Of a stretch of DNA of 46,272 nt, positions 37,049 through 43,509 are shown in pieces. The notes under the pieces were generated by a model. It made no database searches and had not been told where the DNA came from. It worked only from the letters and a program-made list of their open reading frames with translations. Numbering within the stretch: the stretch's first letter is position 1; the number at the start of each line of letters is the position of its first letter. The DNA is from an uncultured Opitutia bacterium (GTDB lineage: Bacteria; Verrucomicrobiota; Verrucomicrobiia; Opitutales; Opitutaceae). The DNA lies in NCBI GenBank assembly GCA_903900845.1, contig CAIUOU010000066.1, positions 1-46,272 on the forward strand. Reading direction: 5' to 3'. The translations under genes and the position numbers were made by a program.

Positions 37049-38464
37049 TCAGAAAGCCCAGAGATCCGTCGCGGTGCGCACGTACATCCGGTCGCCGACC
37101 GGTGCCGGGGTGGCGAGAATGCGCGCCCCGAAATCCGCTTGGTGCAGAATCTCGGGCTTGGCTCCGCCGGCGCGGATCACCGTCAGCTTGCCCGCGAGCG
37201 AGGCGAGGTAGATCCGTTCGGCCGCGAGGACCGGGGAGGCGTAGTAGTTGCCGGTGGGGCCGAGACGCTCCTGCGCGTACACCGGCTCCCCGGTGCGTGC
37301 GTCGAGGCAGGTCAGCTGGCCTCCGTCGCGCACAAAATAAAGGCGGCCCGCGTGATAGAGCGGCGAGGGGACGTAGGGCAGGGCGCGGCGGTACTTCCAC
37401 GCGACGTGCGTCTCGCTGATATCTCCCCGGCCGCCCGGGCGCACGGCGACCAGCACGTTCTCCGCGCGGGCGTCCCCCGCCTTGAGCAGATCCCAGTCCT
37501 CCCGGGTGAAGCGACCGTCGCGGTTGCGGTCCATGCCACGCAGGTAGTCCCGGCGCGTGGCGTCGATTTCCTCAAGCTCGACGATGCCGTCACCGTTCCG
37601 GTCGTGGCGGCGCAGGAACTCCTCCCATGGTTGGCGGGGGGAGTCGGCCTGTCCCGGCGACCACGCGGCGAAGAACAGCAGGCCTTCCCCGAGCACGGGG
37701 GTCGTGCAGACGACGCCCGCGACGCCGCGCAGCACCCAGCGTTCCTCTCCGGTGCGCAGGTCGTAGCCCTTCAATTGCGCGGTGCCCGCGACCACGACCT
37801 CGTCGTTTCCGGTCGCGCTCCACACCACGGGGGTGCCGAAGCTGCCGGCGGACTCGGGCCGGGGTGTTTCCCACCGGGTGCGACCGGTCGCGAGGTCGAG
37901 GCAGAGCAGGGAGGAGCCCTCGTGGACATCGCGGTTGAGCAGCACGCGATCGCCACTGATCACAGGCGAGGTGCCGGTGCCGAATTTTCCGCCGCTTGCG
38001 GCGACCGGCATCGGCCGTCGCCACAGCTCCCGGCCCGCGGTGTCGTGGCAGACGACGCCGAAGGATCCGAAGTAGCTGACGACGTGGCGACCATCCGTCG
38101 CGGGTGTCGAGGCGGCCGGGCTGCCATCGGAGCGGTGGTGCTCCTCGACGGCCGGCGGGCGGAAACCGCGTTTCCAGCGCAGCGATCCGTCGGCGGTGGC
38201 GTGGGCCCGCACCTGCAACTCACCTTCCCCGAAGGTGGTGAGATAGAGGGTGTCGCCCCAGACCACGGGCGAGGAGGGCGACCACGGTACCGGCACTTTC
38301 CAGCGGTGCGGCTCATCGGGGCCGATGCGCACCGGAGGTTCGGCGCGCGCCACCCCGGAAGCCGCGGGGCCGCGGAACTGGGGCCAGGTCTCAGGCGTCG
38401 CGGCGGTGGCAGCCGGAAAGGACGGCACGAGGAACATCAGCAGCGAAAGGCGGAGTGTTTTCAC
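37049..38464 (-). CDS. PQQ-like beta-propeller protein with EF-hand insertion
   Basis: The GTG at 38464 gives a signal peptide (MKTLRLSLLMFLVPSFPAATAA) and 471 residues; the upstream frame has no signal and looks non-coding. The protein begins WPQFRGPAASGVA, the usual start of Planctomycetes/Verrucomicrobia outer-propeller proteins. It has repeated blades such as LRWKRGF, LLCLDLATGRTRWETP, YDLRTGEERWVLRG and LTCLDARTGEPVYA. Between blades lie two EF-hand loops: DRNGDGIVELEE (288-299) and DRNRDGRFTRED (312-323), both with the full set of calcium ligands. PQQ binding itself is not shown by the sequence. It is upstream of the aldo/keto reductase gene, probably in one operon. A second propeller protein is at 40205. 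Confidence 0.85.
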   Translation of the reverse strand: MKTLRLSLLMFLVPSFPAATAATPETWPQFRGPAASGVARAEPPVRIGPDEPHRWKVPVPWSPSSPVVWGDTLYLTTFGEGELQVRAHATADGSLRWKRGFRPPAVEEHHRSDGSPAASTPATDGRHVVSYFGSFGVVCHDTAGRELWRRPMPVAASGGKFGTGTSPVISGDRVLLNRDVHEGSSLLCLDLATGRTRWETPRPESAGSFGTPVVWSATGNDEVVVAGTAQLKGYDLRTGEERWVLRGVAGVVCTTPVLGEGLLFFAAWSPGQADSPRQPWEEFLRRHDRNGDGIVELEEIDATRRDYLRGMDRNRDGRFTREDWDLLKAGDARAENVLVAVRPGGRGDISETHVAWKYRRALPYVPSPLYHAGRLYFVRDGGQLTCLDARTGEPVYAQERLGPTGNYYASPVLAAERIYLASLAGKLTVIRAGGAKPEILHQADFGARILATPAPVGDRMYVRTATDLWAF

Positions 38465-38688
38465 GCGAGGCGGGGTCGCGGTCAGGATGCCCCGGGCATC
38501 CGCTCGTGCCAGAAAGAACTCCGGATCCACCGCGGTCCGGGCGTGTCCGCACGATGACCGATGGCTGGTGGGAGGATCGGTGCTATGGTTCGCCCTGGTG
38601 GCTCCGGACCGCAACGGCGCCCTGATCCGGTGAAAGCCGACGAAGGGACGACGGCCGGGGTTCCGATCAGGAAACGAAACGTAATGCC

Positions 38689-39360
38689 ATGAAAACGATG
38701 ACAATCGGGGCGCTTAGCCTCGTCGCGCTGGCCTTCGGGGCCGCCGCCCTGCATGCCCAGTCGCTTCAGAATACAACCCCGTACTCGGGACCGGCCGTGT
38801 TGCTGGCCGCCGAGGACCATGCCGAGCGGCTGCTGCCCGGAAATCCCGCCAGTCGGATGCTCGATCTCTCGCTCTCGCAGGAGGAGGAGATCGCCGCGAT
38901 CCGCGAAGGCCAACGTTCCGAACTGGGCGAGATCGCCGAGGACTCCTCGCTGACTCCGGCGGAGCGTCGTGCGAGAACCACAGAGGTCGTAAAGGCCAAG
39001 GGGATTCTCGTCTCGGACGTGCTGACCGAGGAACAGCGCGGGTTGCTGGCGGGTTGGGTCCGGAAGGAACGCGACCGGGTGGACATGATCCTGGGCGAAA
39101 ACCTCGTCGAGCGGCTCCAGCCGTTCAGCTGGCTCGCGACGACGCTTGGGTTGAGTGATGGGCAGTTGGAGCGGATCGCCGCGATCCGCGCGCGTCAGCG
39201 GGTCGACCTTGGCATCATCAACAGCCTGGAGGACGTCGATTCGGAGGACATCAAGGATCGCATGAACGCGATGTTCCTCCGCCACGGCGAGGTGGTGCGC
39301 ACGATGCTAAATCCCACGCAGATCTCCCTGTTGGATGGAATGTGGAGCGAGCGCTACTGA
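38689..39360 (+). CDS. Exported helical protein with internal duplication, unknown function
   Basis: I do not recognise a named family. The 223-residue protein has a signal peptide (MKTMTIGALSLVALAFGAAALHAQ) and is otherwise predicted helical and charged. It consists of two related halves (about 56-124 and 149-219). LSLSQEEEIAAIREGQRSEL resembles LGLSDGQLERIAAIRARQRV, and SDVLTEEQRGLLAGW resembles RTMLNPTQISLLDGMW. The LT-x-x-Q-type motifs recall periplasmic chaperones of the Spy/CpxP kind, which also have repeated short helices, but that is a likeness only. It stands alone, divergent from the PQQ-propeller gene by 224 bp, and ends in a strong terminator at 39377-39418. Confidence 0.75.
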   Translation: MKTMTIGALSLVALAFGAAALHAQSLQNTTPYSGPAVLLAAEDHAERLLPGNPASRMLDLSLSQEEEIAAIREGQRSELGEIAEDSSLTPAERRARTTEVVKAKGILVSDVLTEEQRGLLAGWVRKERDRVDMILGENLVERLQPFSWLATTLGLSDGQLERIAAIRARQRVDLGIINSLEDVDSEDIKDRMNAMFLRHGEVVRTMLNPTQISLLDGMWSERY

Positions 39361-39376
39361 GCGTTCGCCGTTCAGC

Positions 39377-39418
39377 CGTCGCCCCCGGTCGTACGCGACC
39401 GGAGGGCGGCGTTTTTAA
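39377..39418 (+). terminator. Intrinsic terminator of the helical repeat protein gene
   Basis: The stem pairs cgtcgccc (39377-39384) with gggcggcg (39404-39411) and ccggtcg (39385-39391) with cgaccgg (39396-39402), with a tacg tetraloop and one bulged A. Five T follow at 39412-39416. The T tract and the stem end overlap the TAA stop codon of the convergent dioxygenase gene (39415-39417). Confidence 0.82.
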
Positions 39419-40080
39419 GTCAACTCGGGCGTCGTTCCCAGCACGAGGTCCCAGCGTGCGGCGAGTTCCCCCGCGCGCGAGCCCGCCAGCGGGGTGAAGT
39501 CCAGCGTGACCGAGTCCCGCTGGCGCTGATCCTGGATTCCGCGCCAGATACCGTCGCGAGTGTTACCCGGGTGGCCCTTGATGTAGCCTTGCGTGACGAG
39601 TTCCTTGCGGCCGCGGATCTTCACCGCGAGGTGGATGTGCGGCGTGCGCCCGGGATAGGGCACGGGCTTGATCGTGCGGAAAACGTACTCGCCGGTGGCT
39701 CCGGTCACGAAGCGGCCGAAGCCCTGGAAATACGGATCCCGCTTCGTGGCGTCCCCGCCGGAACGGGTGTGCAGGTAGACGCCGTGGTGGTCGCATTGCC
39801 AGATCTCGATCGTGGCGTTGCGCACCGGGGTGCCGTCGGCGGCGAGCGGGCGCCCGCCAAGCCACGTGACTTCGCCGGCCGCCGGGGTGGTGGCGTCGTT
39901 GACCACGAGCAGGTCGTTGTCGGTGTCGAGCGGCAGGCGGTCCGGATAGAACGGCCCCTCGGTCTGCCGCGGCGTTCGCGCCAGCTGCTCGGCGAAAAGC
40001 CCCGGGGTGGTGAGGAGCGCGCCCGTCCAGGCGAGGCGGCGGAGAAAATCACGTCGAGGGGAGAGGATTTGGATGGGCAT
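39415..40080 (-). CDS. Twin-arginine intradiol ring-cleavage dioxygenase
   Basis: The ATG at 40080 gives 221 residues with a twin-arginine signal (SPRRDFLRRLAWTG). The body resembles the beta subunit of protocatechuate 3,4-dioxygenase: TEGPFYPDRLPLDTDNDL, IEIWQCDHHGVYLHT, YVFRTIKPVPYPGRTPHIHLAV. The iron(III) ligands can be placed as the Tyr of GVYLH, the Tyr of PYPG and the two His of HIH, all present. Enzymes of this group split catechol-type rings between the hydroxyls; exported single-domain forms are common in soil bacteria, but their substrates are mostly unknown. It is a lone gene on the minus strand; its stop codon lies inside the terminator of the convergent gene. Its ATG is preceded by gccacccc. 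Confidence 0.9.
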   Translation of the reverse strand: MPIQILSPRRDFLRRLAWTGALLTTPGLFAEQLARTPRQTEGPFYPDRLPLDTDNDLLVVNDATTPAAGEVTWLGGRPLAADGTPVRNATIEIWQCDHHGVYLHTRSGGDATKRDPYFQGFGRFVTGATGEYVFRTIKPVPYPGRTPHIHLAVKIRGRKELVTQGYIKGHPGNTRDGIWRGIQDQRQRDSVTLDFTPLAGSRAGELAARWDLVLGTTPELT

Positions 40081-40204
40081 GGGGTGGCGGCGGAGCACGG
40101 GTGACGACGTGGCGGGTGCGGCGAAGTTAAGAGGCATGTGCCGCGCCGGGCGCGAGGGGATCAATGCGGTTGCCTCGTTTGGGTGGCTCGCTGAGAAAAA
40201 TCCC

Positions 40205-41704
40205 ATGCCTGGCCTTCGTGTGTTTACCCTGCTGAGTGTGTTCGCCGGCGTGCTGGGACCGCCGCTCGTCGCCGGGGACCGGCCGCAATGGGGCGAGCGT
40301 CACACCCGCAACATGGTTTCGCCCGAGCGGGGCCTGCCCGAGACGTTTGATCCGAAAACCGGCGCCAACGTGCGCTGGACGGCGCGGCTGGGAAGCGACA
40401 CCCACTCGACGCCGGTCGTAGCCGACGGCCGCATTTACCTGGGGACCAACAACCGCGTGCCGCGCGATCCGCGCCACGACGGGGACCGCGGCGTGATGCT
40501 CTGCCTCGACGAGCGCAGCGGTGCCCTCCTGTGGCAGCTCGTGGTCCCGAAGATCACCACCAGCAAATTCTGGGACTGGCCTTTCATGGGGATCTGCTCG
40601 CCCGCGACGGTGGACGACGGCCTCGTCTACCTCGTCACCAACCGCGGGGAGGTCGCCTGCCTGGACCCGCGGGGCATGGCGAACGGCAACCAGGGGCCGT
40701 TCGTCGATGAGGCGCGGCACCAGACGGCGGCGGGGCAGGAGACGGTGCCGGTGGCGCCGACGGACGCCGACATCCTATGGCTTTTCGACATGGTCGGCTC
40801 CCTGAAGGTGCGGCAGCACGATTCCGCGCACGCCTCGATCCTCGCCCATGGCGCGTTCCTTTACGTCAACACTTCCAACGGCGTGGGTGACACGCACCGT
40901 GAGATCGAATCACCCGAGGCGCCCAGCCTGATCGTGCTGGAGCGCGCCACGGGCCGGCTGGTCGCGGTCGACGATGAACGGATCGGCCCGCGGATCTTTC
41001 ATTGCACGTGGTCCTCCCCCTCGCTGCTGCGGGAAAACGGCCGCGAGACGGTCGTGTTCGGCGGGGGCGACGGGGTGGTGTACGGGTTCGAACCGCTGGC
41101 CGACGCGCCGCCTCCGGGCGAGGTGCGGAAGTTGCGTAAACTCTGGCAGTACGACGGCGATCCGAAGGGCCCCAAGTCCCAGGTGCACCGTTTCACGACC
41201 AACCGGCGCGAGAGTCCCAGCAATATCAAGGGCCTGCCGGTGATCCATGGCGGGCGGGTACACGTCGCCCTCGGAGGTGATCTGTGGTGGGGAAAAAACG
41301 AGGCGTGGCTGAAGGCCTTCGAGCCGCCCGCCCCCGGTGGCGCGCCGCGGGAGGTTTGGTCCTATCCGCTGGTGCAACACGTGATGAGCAGTCCCGTCAT
41401 CCATGAAGGGCTCGTGTTCATCGCCGACACCGGCCGCCGCCTCCACTGCCTCGACGCGGCGACCGGTGCGGGGATCTGGACACACGATGTGAAAAGCGAG
41501 TCCTGGGCCACGCCGCTGGTCGCCGACGGCAAGGTTTATTTCGCGACGCGGCGCGGGGAGTTCCTCACGTTCGCCGCCTCGCGCGAGAAGCGCCTCCTGG
41601 CCGAGGTGAGTCTCGGCGCCGGTGTGAGCGCGACGCCCGTCGCCGCCAATGGCACGTTGTACGTCGCGACGATGACCCATCTTTACGCGATCTCCGCCCG
41701 CTGA
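40205..41704 (+). CDS. PQQ-like beta-propeller protein, exported
   Basis: The ATG at 40205 gives 499 residues with a signal peptide (MPGLRVFTLLSVFAGVLGPPLVAGD). The body starts RPQWGERHTRNMVSPERGLP and consists of propeller blades with outer-strand motifs: VMLCLDERSGALLWQL, VACLDPRG, LIVLERATGRLVAVDD, LHCLDAATGAGIWTHD, GTLYVATMTHLYAI. WTARLGSDTHSTPVVADGRIYLGTNN is typical of Planctomycetes/Verrucomicrobia propellers found beside sugar oxidoreductases. No heme or separate quinone-binding tryptophan can be asserted, so it may be structural or sugar-binding. It precedes the Gfo/Idh gene by 25 bp on the same strand, suggesting an operon. Confidence 0.87.
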   Translation: MPGLRVFTLLSVFAGVLGPPLVAGDRPQWGERHTRNMVSPERGLPETFDPKTGANVRWTARLGSDTHSTPVVADGRIYLGTNNRVPRDPRHDGDRGVMLCLDERSGALLWQLVVPKITTSKFWDWPFMGICSPATVDDGLVYLVTNRGEVACLDPRGMANGNQGPFVDEARHQTAAGQETVPVAPTDADILWLFDMVGSLKVRQHDSAHASILAHGAFLYVNTSNGVGDTHREIESPEAPSLIVLERATGRLVAVDDERIGPRIFHCTWSSPSLLRENGRETVVFGGGDGVVYGFEPLADAPPPGEVRKLRKLWQYDGDPKGPKSQVHRFTTNRRESPSNIKGLPVIHGGRVHVALGGDLWWGKNEAWLKAFEPPAPGGAPREVWSYPLVQHVMSSPVIHEGLVFIADTGRRLHCLDAATGAGIWTHDVKSESWATPLVADGKVYFATRRGEFLTFAASREKRLLAEVSLGAGVSATPVAANGTLYVATMTHLYAISAR

Positions 41705-41729
41705 AACGAAACCCGCCAACTGCCCCGTC

Positions 41730-42884
41730 ATGAACCGCCGTCGCTTCCTGCTCCAGTCACCCGCGGCCGCCGCCGCCGCCGTCGCCGTCTCGCGCGCCGG
41801 CGCCGCGGAGAAACCAACTGCCGGACCGGGGCCCTACGCTCCCGGCCCGAAGCCGGCGCCCGTGGTGAAGCCCGGCGAGTTCGTCTTCGCCGCCGCGCAC
41901 TTCGACCATGGTCACATCTCCGGCCAATGCGCGTCGCTCGCGGAGGCGGGTGGCACGTTGAAGTGGATCTTCGAACCCGACACCGCCAAGCACGCCCCCT
42001 TTCTCGCGCGCTACCCCGGCGTGAAGGTGGCGCGCTCCCTGGACGAGATTCTCGCTGATCCCGCTGTGAAGCTCGTCACCGCGGCCGCGGTTCCGTCCGA
42101 CCGCGCCGCGATCGGCCTGCGGGTGATGGACGCGGGAAAGGACTATTTCACCGACAAGGCGCCCTTCACGACCCTGGCGCAGCTGGAGCAGGCGCGGGCC
42201 GCCGTGCGCCGCACGGGCCGGAAGTATTTCGTCTACTACAGCGAGCGATTGCACTCCGAGGCGGGCATGTTCGCGACGCAGCTGGTGCGTGAGGGCGTCG
42301 TGGGGCGCGTGGTGCAGGTGGTCGGGCTCGGCCCCCACCGCCTCAACAAGCGTACGCGACCGGCGTGGTTTTTCCAGAAGGCGCGGTACGGCGGTATTCT
42401 TTGCGACATCGGCAGCCACCAGTGCGAACAATTCCTCACCTATGCCGGGGCGCGCGACGCACGCGTCACGCACGCCGCGGTCGGTAATTTCGCCAACCCG
42501 GACACCCCGGAGCTGGAGGACTTCGGCGAGGCCTCGCTCGTGGCGGACAACGGCGCGACCAACCAGGTTCGCGTGGATTGGTTCACCCCGGACGGGCTGA
42601 GCAACTGGGGCGACGGTCGCACGTTCATCCTCGGAACGAAAGGCTTCATCGAGCTGCGCAAGTACGTCGACCTCACGCGCGACCGCGCGGGCAACCAGGT
42701 GTTCATCGTGGACGGCAAGGGCGAGTACCAAGTGAACGTCGCGGGGCGCGTCGGCTACCGCTTCTTCGGCGAGTTCATCCTCGACTGCCTCCACCGCACG
42801 GAGAACGCGATGACGCAAGAGCACGCCTTCAAGGCGGCCGAGCTCTGTCTGCGTGCCCAGGCTGCGGCGATCCGACTCGCCTGA
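41730..42884 (+). CDS. Exported Gfo/Idh/MocA-family oxidoreductase
   Basis: The 384-residue protein has a short twin-arginine signal (MNRRRFLLQSPAAAAAAVAV). The N-terminal nucleotide domain lacks a plain GxGxxG: the region FVFAAAHFDHGHISGQCASL takes the place. DKAPFTTLAQL stands where EKP is found in typical members, so the lysine is kept and the glutamate is replaced. The C-terminal substrate domain has YGGILCDIGSHQCEQFLTYAG, the usual D-x-G-x-H motif. The altered cofactor site resembles the group of Verrucomicrobia/Planctomycetes Gfo proteins that may be inactive or use a bound cofactor. It follows the PQQ-propeller gene by 25 bp. Substrate unknown; a more typical paralogue is at 232-1647. 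Confidence 0.87.
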   Translation: MNRRRFLLQSPAAAAAAVAVSRAGAAEKPTAGPGPYAPGPKPAPVVKPGEFVFAAAHFDHGHISGQCASLAEAGGTLKWIFEPDTAKHAPFLARYPGVKVARSLDEILADPAVKLVTAAAVPSDRAAIGLRVMDAGKDYFTDKAPFTTLAQLEQARAAVRRTGRKYFVYYSERLHSEAGMFATQLVREGVVGRVVQVVGLGPHRLNKRTRPAWFFQKARYGGILCDIGSHQCEQFLTYAGARDARVTHAAVGNFANPDTPELEDFGEASLVADNGATNQVRVDWFTPDGLSNWGDGRTFILGTKGFIELRKYVDLTRDRAGNQVFIVDGKGEYQVNVAGRVGYRFFGEFILDCLHRTENAMTQEHAFKAAELCLRAQAAAIRLA

Positions 42885-42906
42885 GCGCGCCGGCGAGGAA
42901 ACCCGT

Positions 42907-43458
42907 TCAGGCGCCCGGACGGCGTGGGCGGACGGGCACGTGGACCTCGTAGCGCTTGACGAACCACGGGGTGAACGGGCCGCTCCAGAAGACGGCGACC
43001 GGCTCGCCGTCGGCCTCGACGTCGTTACGCGACGCGAGCCACGTCAGGATTTCATCGCGGGTGCGCTCGAAGTTCTCGCGGGAATAGGAACCGCGCGCTC
43101 CGCGGCTCGCGACCCGGCGCTCGGGAAATCGCTCGACGACCACCGCGCCCTCGCTGCCCGCGACCTTGGCCTGTTGGCTTTCGGCGACCCAGAAATACAT
43201 CGCCGCGTCACGGATCCGCGCTTCGACCGGCACGGTCATGGCGATGTCGTGCCGCGAGATGTAGCGGAAAAGCGGCATGAACAGGTTGTCGGCGCCATCG
43301 AAGTACTCGCCCTTCCCGGAAGAGCGGAGCAGCACCCCCGCCGGCAGGGTCTTGAGTTCGCTCACTCCGCTCGCGGTCGGCGGGAACGCCTGTTCGGTTG
43401 CCATGGCGGGAGTAAGGATGAACAGGCCGAGCAGGAAGGAAAGCAGACGGGCTTGCAT
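42907..43458 (-). CDS. SOUL-family heme-binding-like protein, exported
   Basis: The ATG at 43458 gives 183 residues with a signal peptide (MQARLLSFLLGLFILTPAMA); an upstream start is possible but less apt. The body matches the SOUL/HBP family: ELKTLPAGVLLRSSGKGEY, NLFMPLFRYISRHDIAMTVPVEA, and the late PFTPWFVKRYEVHVPV. The IAMTVPV core is the strongest signature. SOUL proteins bind heme or related tetrapyrroles loosely, and bacterial roles are poorly known. The gene converges on the Gfo/Idh gene with 22 bp between stops. Its start lies 51 bp after the stop of the giant YVTN/Ig gene on the same strand. Confidence 0.85.
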   Translation of the reverse strand: MQARLLSFLLGLFILTPAMATEQAFPPTASGVSELKTLPAGVLLRSSGKGEYFDGADNLFMPLFRYISRHDIAMTVPVEARIRDAAMYFWVAESQQAKVAGSEGAVVVERFPERRVASRGARGSYSRENFERTRDEILTWLASRNDVEADGEPVAVFWSGPFTPWFVKRYEVHVPVRPRRPGA

Positions 43459-43509
43459 GCGATTGGTACGCCCGCGGCATGCGGGCGGACGCATTTTACA
43501 GCCGTGGAT

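Noticed and set aside
37139-38557. 472-residue plus-strand frame opposite the PQQ-propeller gene
   Set aside because: The composition is Gly-, Arg- and Val-rich without a signal or motif. The minus-strand frame has a signal peptide, blades and EF-hands.
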